A stretch of 11,392 bases of DNA from Candidatus Altimarinota bacterium (GTDB taxonomy: Bacteria; Patescibacteriota; Gracilibacteria; BD1-5; UBA2023). Where the stretch lies: NCBI GenBank assembly GCA_947373235.1, contig CANBWW010000030.1, positions 1 to 11,392 of the forward strand, given 5' to 3'. The stretch's first letter is position 1. Each line of letters starts with the position of its first letter. Below, piece after piece: positions 1 to 8,500 of this stretch. A program made the translations under genes and the position numbers. The notes beneath the pieces are model-generated. The model was not told the DNA's origin and did not search any database. It worked only from the letters and a program-made list of their open reading frames with translations.

Positions 1-1682
1 TAGATATCTCGAGAAAGTTTCCATATCTCGATTCTTGGGATATTCCAGGAGGGGTGAGTGATGATATCTACCATGAGTTCGCTCGCCTCCGTTTTGGTGG
101 TGAGGGAGTGAAGATATTTGATGATATTCACGATCAGGATGATGATCTCACTTTCCCATATGGATTCTGTCCGACTCATACTGACGCTGATTCCTTTTTC
201 GAGGAGTCATTTTCCGATAAGTTCGAGAGATTTATTTTTCTTCGTGATGATGGCTATTTCTTCCGGAGGGACACCATTTTTTATTTTTTCTATTATATCA
301 TCTACGATCCAGCTGATTTCTCAGAGCTCGTTTTCGAATATTTTTTTTGTTACGGCTCCTCCATCTCCACTTGCAGACTCAAATTCCTTTTTTACTCATG
401 GAAAAATAAGTCATATATCGGACATTTCTAATTTTATAACTGAACGACTTAATGAGATAATCTCACTATGGGAACGGTAATTCGTATTCAGTATGATGAG
501 TTTGGTATCTTCCCAGGCTTCATGAAAATCACGTATATTCTTGATATTTGCTCACTGGAACTTATAGATCGACTGATCATCGTCTCCGACGGCAAAGATA
601 TTTGGACTTTCGAGACTCACGGAAAGGATTGATTTTACCAGTCGCATCTGTGCTTCGTTGGTATCTTGGTATTCATCTATGAGTATAAACTGGTATTGTT
701 CCGCGAGATTGGCTTGGATCGTTGGATCTCGTTCGACGAGTTCTATGGCACGGAGAATCATATCTGAAAAATCTATCAGCCCACGTTCCTCGAGGGTTTT
801 TTGATACTGCTCATAGATATGTGCGAGAGAGATTTGCTTCTCGAGTTTGAGTGACTCTTTCCATATCCGTTCTCATTTATAGTTTTTCGTAGTCCAATTA
901 TCCTTCCATGCGGTTAAAAACTTTGTATTGGATCCATCAGATTGTTCCCATGTATCCGCAAGACTCAGTTGTATTGTTTTCAGGAGAGAGTCATATCATC
1001 CTGTCTGAATATCTCATATTTCGGACATTTGTGAAACTGTATTTGTAAATTCTTCAAAAAGAGCAATCTTTTTTTCTTTCTCCTCTTTTTTTTGTCAGAG
1101 GGTATTGATCTCTGTAAAATACCGATCTAAAATCGGTGTGAGGCTTTCCAGTTGACGTTTATTGAGTTCGAGAATAATTCTATAGAGAGCTGGCGTGATC
1201 CCTCATTTTTTTAGATTTCCTACAGAATTCAGAATATCGCGTATTGTTTCACTGGCGCGCATTCATGGTTTGTATGGATCGTTCCATGCTAGTGGAGTGA
1301 GGATATCTTCTAGTATCCGTGAAGCTATGATATCATCGATAGTATTTGCATCTTCATATTCTTTGAAGAGGTATTTATATCGATTCAGTATTTCATTTCC
1401 AAAACTATGAAAGGTGTGGATTGCTACACGATAAGCATCTGGACCGATCATACGAACCAGTCGATCCCGCATATTTTTTGCCGCATTTTCTGTAAAAGTA
1501 AGACAGAGGATATTCGATGGGAGGCTATCCGTTTCCGTGAGGATGTTGGCAATCCTGGCAGCAAGAAGTTGGGTTTTTCCGCTTCCAGGTCAGGCAATCA
1601 CGAGGACTGGTCCGTAGATCGTATCTACTGCTTCTTTTTGTTTTGGATTTAGTTTTTTGTATGCCTCTTGGAAATGATTCAT
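1..1682 (-). CDS. UvrD/PcrA-type superfamily 1 DNA helicase (3' end outside window)
   Basis: An ATP-driven 3'-5' DNA helicase of the UvrD/Rep/PcrA family, acting in repair or replication restart by family knowledge. Read with TGA as Gly, about 560 codons stay open from the ATG at 1682 to the window edge. The N-terminus has the Q motif (LNPKQKEAV, residues 11-19) and Walker A AGPGSGKT (30-37), whose first Gly (31) is a TGA. Then follow motif Ia (TFTENAA), TFHSF (90-94), Walker B DEYQDT (336-341), GDDDQSIYKFQG with its final Gly as TGA (377), and NYRS (401-404). The 2A domain begins after that. Roughly 240 residues separate TFHSF from DEYQDT, longer than I recall for PcrA/UvrD, so domain 1B is enlarged. 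At least twelve TGA codons are in frame. It is the last gene of a murA - small gene - helicase group. Whether the missing end carries a nuclease domain (AddA-like) cannot be seen, so no gene symbol is given. Confidence 0.93.
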
Positions 1683-1690
1683 GGATTGAA

Positions 1691-1696
1691 ATTATA
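1691..1696 (-). promoter_or_regulatory. candidate -10 box of the helicase gene
   Basis: A perfect TATAAT on the minus strand lies 8 bases before the helicase ATG. If used, transcription would begin about 2 bases before the start codon, giving an essentially leaderless mRNA. No good -35 was found 15-18 bases upstream, so this may be chance in AT-rich DNA, with the gene instead read through from murA. Confidence 0.3.
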
Positions 1697-1733
1697 ACTT
1701 TACTTTGTAACTATGAATCTATCGGAAAATTGA

Positions 1734-1922
1734 TTATACCAGTTTCAGTAATTCGTCTGTTTCATTTTGTGATTTTCTTTGTTCTTCGAGTTCTTTTGCT
1801 CGGACTTCTGCGGTTATCTGATCCGCATTTTTATAAGCTTCCGCCATTTTGCGGATCTGTGCTTTTGTAAGAGGTTTTTTCGGACGATATCATCCAGAAG
1901 GTAAAGTGTCTCAGATTCCCAT
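1734..1922 (-). CDS. small charged protein of unknown function, between murA and the helicase
   Basis: A 62-codon reading frame is visible only when TGA is read as Gly (two TGAs, residues 4 and 11); it ends at TAA. I do not recognise the family. The N-terminus is Gly/Pro-rich (residues 1-18). The rest is rich in Lys, Glu, Gln and Ala, from about TKAQIRKMAEAYKN to the end, and looks like one long amphipathic or coiled-coil-prone helix. No Cys and no membrane segment. The chosen ATG lies 17 bases after the murA stop. An in-frame ATG at 1961 would give 75 residues and overlap the murA end by 22 bases. Neither has a ribosome binding site, so the start is uncertain. The coding potential is supported by codon-like composition and its place in a same-strand series; it is 51 bases upstream of the helicase ATG. 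Confidence 0.6.
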
Positions 1923-1939
1923 ATCTTTAAAATGATGAA

Positions 1940-3196
1940 TTAAACATGTTCTATTTTTCATCAGAGTTTCGCGATTTTCCCGACGATATCTTCGTATCCA
2001 CGTTCGATATATTCTACATTGGTGATGAGGGTATCACCACGTGCGACCATTCCCGCAAGGATCATCGTCACTCCAGCTCTCAGATCCCAACTCGATACCG
2101 TAGATCCCTTCAGATGTGTTTTTCAAAAGATCATGGCTTCATGTGGATTCATGATTGCGATATGCCCCTTCATCTTTTCAATTTCTACGAGCCAGTTGAG
2201 TCTTCATTCGAAGAGGACTTCATGGATACGAGATATTCATTCGGCTTGAGTTAGAAGGAGCGCAAAAGGCGATTGTAGGTCAGTTGGGAATCCTGGATAT
2301 ACGTTTGTTTGGATATGAGCAGATCTGAGGCTCGAACGAGAATTATAGACTGTGAGAGTATTTTCGTCAGATATGTCATAGCGAATGCCTGCTTCAGTGG
2401 ATTTACTGAGAAATGCAGTGAGATCAGCTATACGTACTCACTCGATCTTGATTGAAGGATTAGCAGTGAGCGCTCAGAGTATGATAAATGTTCCAGCTTC
2501 TATATAGTCGCCGATGACGGTATATTCAGCTTCTTTTTGTACATTTATTGAACCATTTATAACCATTTTATGATCATAACCGACTTCTATCGAAGTTCCG
2601 ATGCTTCTGAGAAACTCCACAAGATTCATCACATGTGGCTCTATGGCTGCGAGTTCGATTGTCGTTTTTCCTTTTCTGAAAGCCGCCATCATGAGTATAT
2701 TTTCTGTCGCTGTCACAGCAAAACCAGCTCGGATAATCACATCTTTTCCATTATCTTCTCACTGGAAAGCTATATGCTCACCTTCACCCATATTTTCATA
2801 GCCAAATGCAGCAAAAGCACTCAGATGTTCATCGATCGGACGTTTTCCTATATTACATCCACCAGGATAGGGGATTTCGAGACTTCAGAGTCTTTTGAGA
2901 AGTGCTGGAAAAAGAAAAATTCCCACTCGGATTTTTTTTATTTTTTCGAGATCGAGCGTATGAATATTGATTTTCTTCATATTCATCTTGAGAGTATTTC
3001 CATTCGAAAAATCCACTTCGACACCGAGGGATTCGATGATCGAGAGAAAGGTTAGAACATCACCAATACGTGGAACATTATGAAGAGTAAATTTTTCGAA
3101 AAAAAGACCAGCAGCGATCAGCGGAAGTGCTGCATTTTTTGAGCCTGAGATTTTTACTTTTCCAGATAGGAGTTGAGGTCCTGAGATTTTGAGCAT
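1940..3196 (-). CDS. murA: UDP-N-acetylglucosamine 1-carboxyvinyltransferase
   Basis: MurA transfers enolpyruvate from PEP to UDP-GlcNAc in the cytoplasm, the first committed step of peptidoglycan synthesis. The frame is 418 codons, the normal family length. Visible signatures: GSKNAALPLIAA with the substrate-binding Lys20-Asn21 pair, PGGCNIGKRPIDEHL with the PEP-binding and fosfomycin-target Cys114, FPTDLQSPF with the catalytic Asp, DLRAG (Arg for phosphate contact) and YIERGYEDI near the end. At least nine in-frame TGAs occur at Gly positions. The last two are adjacent (TGATGA, residues 412-413), and the true end KIEHV-TAA follows, matching the usual MurA tail. The start at 3196 gives the standard MxKI...G N-terminus. 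The active-site Cys means the enzyme is predicted to be fosfomycin-sensitive by family knowledge. It heads a minus-strand group with the small gene and the helicase. Confidence 0.97.
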
Positions 3197-3206
3197 AAGT
3201 AAGCTG

Positions 3207-3218
3207 AGATTATAATCT
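3207..3218. promoter_or_regulatory. candidate murA -10 box inside a 12-base palindrome
   Basis: AGATTATAATCT is a perfect palindrome. On the minus strand it contains a consensus TATAAT (3214-3209) placed 12 bases before the murA ATG. Transcription would start about 6 bases before the start codon. No clear -35 is present at normal spacing. The symmetry could be an operator or simply a result of the AT-rich -10 sequence. Confidence 0.4.
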
Positions 3219-3255
3219 GAGAGTTTTCCTATTTAAGTATTCCAATCCTTGAATA

Positions 3256-3283
3256 GAAAATCCTCGCCATTGTAGTGCGAGGA
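3256..3283 (-). terminator. terminator of the response regulator gene
   Basis: On the minus strand TCCTCGC pairs with GCGAGGA (7 bp, 9-base loop) and is followed by a short T-run (TTTTC). It lies about 20 bases after the response regulator TAA and before the murA promoter. An opposite-strand T-run (ATTTTT, 3286-3291) makes it weakly bidirectional. Confidence 0.6.
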
Positions 3284-3302
3284 ACATTTTTATCAAGTTT
3301 TC

Positions 3303-3980
3303 TTAGCCGATGCGATATCCGATTCCACGAATGGTTTCTATGCTCATAGCGTCTCCGAGTTTTTTTCTGAGGTTTTTTACGTGTGTATCGATCGTCCTAT
3401 CATAGAGATATTGATCATATCCAATGATATCTTTCATCAGGTTTTCACGTTTGATGACATTTTTCGAGTTTTTGATGAAGTATTCCAGTATTCAAAATTC
3501 TGTTTTTGTGAGCTTTATCTCCTCTCATTTGAGAGTCACAAGAAAATTTTTATTATCGAGTTCGATATCACCAAAAATCAATGTTTTTGTAGAATTTTTC
3601 GCGATTACTTTTCCTTCTCATCTTTTAATGATTGTTTGTATGCGTGCGACGAGTTCTCGTGAAGAAAATGGCTTGGCAACATAGTCGTCAGCACCGAGTT
3701 CGAGAAGTGTAACTTTATCATCTTCACTTTCGCGTGCTGAGAGCATGATGATCGGTACTCATGAAAAAGTTCGGATTTTCCGACAGATTTCTACACCATT
3801 TTGATTGGGGAGATTTATATCCAGGATGACGAGTCCAGGTTTTACTTGATGAAATAGATCGATGGCGCCTCATCCATCCTTACACACAGTTAACTCAAAT
3901 CATGATTGTGTGAGGTAGAGTGAAAGTGGAACGATAATCCCCTCATCATCTTCTACAAGAAGTATATGTACAGGAGTCAT
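3303..3980 (-). CDS. OmpR/PhoB-family response regulator
   Basis: A two-component response regulator: phosphorylation of the receiver domain by a histidine kinase controls DNA binding by a winged-helix output domain. It has 225 residues, normal for the family. The receiver (about 1-115) has the acidic pair in LLVEDDEG (Asp11-Asp12), phospho-acceptor Asp54 in VILDINLPNQNG, switch Ser81, Tyr100 and Lys103 in DDYVAKPFS. The output domain (about 128-225) ends in TIDTHVKNLRKKLG and TIRGIGYRIG, diagnostic of the OmpR/PhoB winged helix. Six TGA codons are in frame, all at Gly positions (27, 37, 74 and three in the output half). No histidine kinase gene is next to it, so its partner lies elsewhere. 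It diverges from clpC; regulation of clpC or of itself from the shared 237-base region is possible but only inferred. Confidence 0.95.
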
Positions 3981-4006
3981 GAATGAAAAATAGAAATAAT
4001 ATATTC

Positions 4007-4034
4007 AGTATAGGTTCCTTATATCAAAAGTAAA
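4007..4034 (-). promoter_or_regulatory. candidate response regulator promoter
   Basis: On the minus strand TTTACT (4034-4029) and TATACT (4012-4007) are separated by 16 bases. Predicted transcription start is near 4000, about 20 bases before the ATG. The -10 is a good match and the -35 moderate. Confidence 0.4.
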
Positions 4035-4121
4035 TATCATGAGGACGAAAGTAGAAGAAAGTGCAAGTCAGATTATTTTATTTTTCATGACAATTCTGTT
4101 ATGATACAAGGAGAAAACAGT

Positions 4122-4149
4122 TTGGTTTTCCTTCTATTTTCCTTATACT
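4122..4149 (+). promoter_or_regulatory. candidate clpC promoter
   Basis: TATACT at 4144-4149 follows a weak -35, TTGGTT (4122-4127), at 16-base spacing. Transcription would begin near 4156, inside a palindrome, and leave a leader of about 60 bases. TATGAT (4100-4105) is an alternative upstream -10 box. Confidence 0.35.
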
Positions 4150-4154
4150 CTTCA

Positions 4155-4167
4155 CGTAAAATTTACG
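4155..4167. promoter_or_regulatory. 13-base palindrome in the RR-clpC intergenic region
   Basis: CGTAAAATTTACG is a perfect inverted repeat with 6-base arms around one central base. It sits at the predicted clpC transcription start, a typical repressor operator position. No second copy was noticed in the window, so its function is a guess. Confidence 0.3.
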
Positions 4168-4217
4168 AATAGAATACTCTATAAACAGAAATAAGACTCT
4201 AACATAAAAAATATACC

Positions 4218-6800
4218 ATGCTTAATCAATTCAATGAAGAATATAAAAATATCATGCTGGCTGCTGAGCTGCATGTAAAAAAACTTTGATATAAAGAAAT
4301 ATATCCAGAAGACGTACTGACGCAGATATCGGGAATCAAAACTGGAAACATGTTCGATCTTTTTTCGAGTTTTGGTCTCAATGATGTGATTTTGACGGAT
4401 GTGCTTTCACGTCCACCTTTTTCTGAAATTCATACGCATAGAGATGGTTCATATATAGGTATTTCCCAGCGTGTAAAAGATCTTATCGTCATGAGTATGA
4501 AAGTCGCTTCGAGTTTCCAGAAATCCCAAGCAGGAGTGGAAGACTTTATTCTTGCCCTGTTTCGTATCCAGACTGAAAACTGGTTTTATCAGATGCTTGA
4601 TTTTGTTGGAGTTTCACCAAAAGATTTCGAAACACAGATCATAGAAATAAATACCATGATTGCTGGTGGATCTATCGATCCAAATGGTGAAGCATGAGGT
4701 ATTTTTGGTCCAGTGGATGAGATCGTCCATATGCTCGAAGAGAATTTCTGAATCGGTCCAACAGATAATGGAAAAGATCCAATGTGAGAAGTCCAAAATC
4801 CATTTCTACACAATAAAAAACCTGATAAAAAAGAGTCAAAAACTCCGGCACTTGATTTTTTTGGCCGTGACCTGACTCTGCGTGCGAGTGAAGGGAAGAT
4901 CGATCCAGTCATCGGTCGTGCAACTGAGATCGATCGACTTATCTCCGTTCTGAATCGAAAAACCAAAAATAATCCTTGTTTAGTAGGAGATCCTGGAGTC
5001 GGAAAAACCGCTGTGGTAGAGTGACTCGCACTCAGAATTTCAGAATGAAGCGTTCCATTTCCTATGAGATCAAAGCGGATCATCTCTGTGGATATGTCGA
5101 CGATGGTAGCTGGAACCAAGTATCGTGGTGAATTCGAAGGTCGTCTCAAACAAGTGATCGATGAGGCATCAAAACTCGAAAATGAGATCATCCTTTTTAT
5201 AGATGAGATCCATACAATTATCGGAGCTGGAAGTGCTGAGTGATCCCTCGATGCTGCGAATATATTGAAGCCAGCGATGGCTCGTGGACAGATCTGTCTC
5301 ATTGGTGCAACGACACTCACAGAATATCAAAAATATATTGAAAAAGATAGTGCCCTCGAACGTCGTTTTCAAAAAATCGATGTGGCCGAACCGAATTATG
5401 AAACTTCTATTGAGATTATTGGCGGGCTGCGCTCGAGCTTCGAAGAATTTCATAACCTTATTATAGATGATGACGCGATCGAAGATGCAGTAGGACTTTC
5501 GAGCCGCTATGTGACGGACCGTTTTCTTCCTGATAAAGCGATTGATCTAATTGATGAAGCCTGTAGCGCAAAAAGCATGACCTACAGTGTTGATACGACT
5601 GAAGTAGAGGCTATCCGTGAAGATATGCAGAAAATACAGAAAGAGATTGAGTCGATGCTGATATCTCAGCAATATCAAAAAGCACTTGTGAAGCGTCGTG
5701 AACTGGACAGGCTTTCGAATGAGGCAGATGAAAAAAAGAAAAAACGAGTCATTCCACGAAAAAATCGTCTTCATATTACCTCACGTGATGTACAAAGAGT
5801 GATCAGTCAAATGACGGGTGTTCCACTCAAAAATCTCGAAAAAGAAGATCTTTCCCGTTTACGAGGTCTTTCAGCAGTTTTAAAAAAACGCATTATTGGA
5901 CAGAATGATGCGATCGATGCAATTACAAGTTCATTGAAACGTTCTCGTACGGGGATTTCCAGTCTCGAGCGTCCGATTGGTTCATTTCTTTTTCTGGGTC
6001 CGACTGGAGTCGGAAAAACAGAACTCGTAAAAGTACTGGCAGAAGAATTTTTTTCTGATCCAAAAGCGCTTATAAAGATCGATATGAGTGAATATCAAGA
6101 TAAATCATCTGCCTCCAAACTGATCGGTACAACTGCTGGATATGTGGGATATGAAGAGTGAGGATTGCTCACTGAAAAAGTTCGCCGAAAGCCATATTCT
6201 ATCATCCTCTTGGATGAGATCGAAAAATGAAATTTTGATGTCTATAATCTGCTTCTTCAGATTCTTGAAGATGGATCTCTAACGGATGGAAAGGGAAGAG
6301 TCGTGAATTTCAAAAATACGATCATCATAATGACTTCGAATATCGGATCAGAGGAATTTAATACAGAAGCCCAAAAAATAGGTTTCAACGTTTCCGAGGC
6401 AGAAGAGGAAAAAATACTTTCTGATTATACAGCCTCAAAAGAAAAAGTATTAAAACAACTTCCTGACTTCTTTGCTCCAGAGTTCTTGAATCGTATTGAT
6501 AAGACGATCGTTTTTAATCCTCTCGATAAAAAAGTATTAAAATCAATTGTGGTTCTACAAATGAATGAATTAGTGGAACGCATGGAAGAAATAAATATAG
6601 ATTTTTCTTATGATCCTAAGATGGTTGCACATATTGTCTGAGAAACATATAATCCTGAGTATGGAGCTCGTCCAGTTCGTCGCTATATACAAGATCGGAT
6701 CGAAGACCTGATCGCAGATGCAATCGTCGATAAAAAATCTAAAAAATCCCTTTTCCTTACTCTTGATAAAAAGGAGATAAAGCTTCAGTGGACTAACTAG
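4218..6800 (+). CDS. clpC: ClpC-type AAA+ unfoldase, ATPase subunit of the Clp protease
   Basis: An Hsp100 unfoldase that threads substrates into ClpP using two AAA+ rings. It has 860 residues and ends at TAG. The N-terminal Clp repeat domain is about 1-150, followed by a charged Gly-rich linker to about 230. D1 has Walker A GDPGVGKT (257-264) and Walker B ILFIDEIH (Asp329-Glu330). A short middle domain, ending in the basic DEKKKKR run, resembles the ClpC M-domain rather than the long ClpB one. D2 has Walker A GPTGVGKT (594-601), LLDEIEK and YGARPVRR near the end. An IGF loop (721-723), where ClpC and ClpA dock onto ClpP, marks it as a protease partner and argues against ClpB. Ten TGAs are in frame, including Gly269 (VVEG), 342 (SAEG) and 648 (YEEG), all at conserved Gly. 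The ATG at 4218 lacks a Shine-Dalgarno sequence but begins the N-domain correctly. ClpP is not in the window. Confidence 0.95.
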
Positions 6801-6804
6801 AATG

Positions 6805-6838
6805 AAAACCTGTAGAAAAAATTTCTACAGGTTTTTTT
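6805..6838 (+). terminator. clpC rho-independent terminator
   Basis: AAAACCTGTAGAAA pairs perfectly with TTTCTACAGGTTTT across a 3-base AAA loop (14 bp stem), ending in seven Ts. It starts 5 bases after the clpC TAG. The leading A-run would also allow termination on the other strand. Confidence 0.9.
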
Positions 6839-6853
6839 ATATCCAGACTCTAG

Positions 6854-6902
6854 AATTATAAATTATAAATTAAATTTGACAAAATAACAAAAATAGTATC
6901 AT
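6854..6902 (+). promoter_or_regulatory. promoter of the SH3b protein gene
   Basis: A consensus -35 TTGACA (6876-6881) is followed by TATCAT (6897-6902) at a short 15-base spacing. Directly upstream, 6854-6875 is a tandem AATTATA-type A/T repeat resembling an UP element. The predicted start near 6909 leaves a leader of about 25 bases, in which TGAATAT (6902-6908) and ATATTCA (6921-6927) could pair. Confidence 0.5.
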
Positions 6903-6933
6903 GAATATGTTTTCTTACTAATATTCACGATTT

Positions 6934-7956
6934 ATGATAAAAAATATTTTTATCGGTTTACTCTTTGTCTCAGGATTCTTTTTTCTCTACGATATCGGAA
7001 ATACTGATATCATCGATATGAATGCTATTACCAATTGTAGTGGTACGCAAGTCGTACGTACTGGAGTGGGAAAGTTCGAAGTTCGACATGTAGAACAAAA
7101 TCTTCCGGGTTGTATTAGTACAAGCAATACAATTATAAATTCTACAACTCCGTCGACTCCTGTTGCTCTCACTTCCACTTCAAGCCTTTCTTCTCAAGAG
7201 AATATTGCTTCTGGATCAGTACTCAATTGTAATGGGAATCTCATAACTCCCAAGGGAAATGGAGAATACATACTGATTCGTACCGGAACGAATCTTCCAG
7301 GATGTATAGACACTTCGTTTGATTCAGGAAGTTGAACAATATCAATTCATACGATCGATCTTTCGAATGGTCCACTTTTTGATATAAAATCAACACAAAT
7401 AGCTGATTATAGAAAAAAACTTCTTCTTGATCAGGGGATTAAATTTGCCAATCCAGCGCGAAGCGTACGTATTCGAAGAAATCCAAATATGAAATCCACT
7501 ACGGAAGCATACTTGATGAAAAATGATGCTGTTGTGGATAGTGGTGATGGAATCGGTTGGGATAATGTCCAATGAGCAAATATCGTGGTGACTAATGAAC
7601 AAGAGAATATAGTTACTGCTGACACTACTGGAAAACCTGATGGATACACCGCTACAAAATATCTTCGTGATCCTTCTAAGAGTGATCTCGTTCGTATCGG
7701 TCAAGCTGATCCAGCTTATTGGTCTGATATCGCACATGTAAATGTATCATATCTTGTCAATGTTCGTTCCCATCCTTGGTATACATCATCGATTGTTACG
7801 ACTCTCGGAAATCTAACACCACTTTATGTTATTTCAACAGTAGATAACTGGTCTGAAGTACGAAATGAGTCTGGAAGTATTCGTGGATATATCCGTTCCG
7901 ATTTCTTGGTGATTGATAAAGCTCAACGTGAGGATGATTGGCTTGGAGTTATGTAA
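6934..7956 (+). CDS. exported protein with two Cys-bounded repeats and two SH3b-like domains
   Basis: A 340-residue protein of unknown exact role. Residues 1-4 are Met-Ile-Lys-Asn and 5-19 are strongly hydrophobic: an export signal or single membrane anchor, with no lipobox Cys. Next come two related segments, Cys35-Cys60 and Cys99-Cys124. Both have exactly 24 residues between the Cys, share C-x-G, G-x-G-[KE]-[FY] and end NLPGCI-x-TS. A Ser/Thr-rich linker (65-95) joins them. Two SH3b-like segments follow: about 177-246 (VRIRRNP, GWDNVQ, GYTATKYLR) and 271-325 (VNVRSHPWYTSSIV, NWSEVRN, RGYIRSDFLVI). Bacterial SH3b domains often bind peptidoglycan or other wall polymers, so a surface role is inferred. 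Two TGAs are in frame (Gly134, Gly214). It is transcribed alone, with its own promoter and terminator. The paired Cys suggest disulfide loops outside the cytoplasm. Confidence 0.85.
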
Positions 7957-7969
7957 AAGTTATATAGAC

Positions 7970-8000
7970 AAAAATCCATTCAGAAATGAGTGGATTTTTT
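7970..8000 (+). terminator. terminator of the SH3b protein gene
   Basis: AAAAATCCATTC and GAGTGGATTTTT pair around AGAAAT (about 11 bp, including one G-U wobble) and end in a T-run. It begins 13 bases after the TAA. Confidence 0.75.
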
Positions 8001-8029
8001 GCAATTTTCAAATTCATCTGATATCATAA

Positions 8030-8038
8030 TGGTATATT
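8030..8038 (+). promoter_or_regulatory. candidate extended -10 promoter of the cNMP-domain gene
   Basis: TGGTATATT fits an extended -10 (TGnTATATT) with no clear -35. Transcription would begin about 6 bases before the ATG at 8051. CATAAT (8025-8030) is an alternative -10. Confidence 0.35.
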
Positions 8039-8050
8039 AACTTTCTTTTT

Positions 8051-8467
8051 ATGTCACAAGTCGATGAACTCTACATTTTTGATGGTTTTTCAAAAGATGA
8101 AATATCTTTCTTTCTCCTTATGAGCCAGACTCAATATGTAAAATCTGGTGACCGTATTATCACCGTCGGTGATATGTCGAACGGACATGCTTACTATATA
8201 AATCGAGGTTCTGTTCGTGTGATCCAGTGAGGTGAGATTGTTGCAACACTCTGAGTTGGTTCATTTTTTGGAGAAATCGCGCTTATAACTGATGAGCCTC
8301 GTACTGCTACGGTCGAAGCACTCGAAGACTCAGAACTGCAAGTATTTCTCAAAGATGATTTTCTCACACTTTTCAAACATGGAAAGCACAGTGACGAGAT
8401 GAAGACAGAAGTCATGCGTCGTATACAAACTCGTGTGAACCATGAAGATAAGAAACCTCAAGAATAA
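8051..8467 (+). CDS. stand-alone cyclic-nucleotide-binding-type domain protein
   Basis: A 138-residue protein that is essentially one cNMP-binding (CAP_ED) beta-roll domain. The phosphate-binding cassette FGEIALITDEPRTATV (73-88) closely follows the classic FGE-x-AL...R-x-ATV pattern, keeping Glu75 (ribose contact) and Arg84 (phosphate contact), so nucleotide binding is plausible. Earlier features are the SGDRIITVGD turn (32-41) and YYINRGSVRVI (48-58). Gly60 and Gly68 are TGA codons. After the roll only a charged helical tail remains (about 100-138, KHGKHSDEMKTEVMRR). There is no helix-turn-helix, so it is not a Crp/Fnr transcription factor; it could be a regulatory subunit or a sensor that acts through a partner. 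It is a single-gene unit converging on groEL. The ligand is unknown. Confidence 0.9.
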
Positions 8468-8469
8468 AT

Positions 8470-8499
8470 AAAAAATCTCACCGATTGGTGAGATTTTTT
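8470..8499. terminator. bidirectional terminator between the cNMP-domain gene and groEL
   Basis: AAAAAATCTCACC and GGTGAGATTTTTT form a perfect 13 bp stem around GATT. The A-run on one side and T-run on the other let it terminate both the plus-strand gene ending at 8467 and groEL ending at 8501. Confidence 0.92.
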
Positions 8500-8500
8500 A

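Noticed and set aside
2570..3055. 161-codon open frame on the plus strand
   Set aside because: Antisense to murA, composition rich in Phe, His and Ser, with no family features.
4108..4113. AAGGAG as a Shine-Dalgarno for a small gene before clpC
   Set aside because: No ATG or GTG follows at a useful distance; a TTG frame gives only about 16 codons, and it is over 100 bases from the clpC start.
4589..5320. 243-codon open frame on the minus strand
   Set aside because: It lies antisense to clpC, has no recognisable domain, and is Ser/Phe/Arg-rich as expected of a shadow frame.
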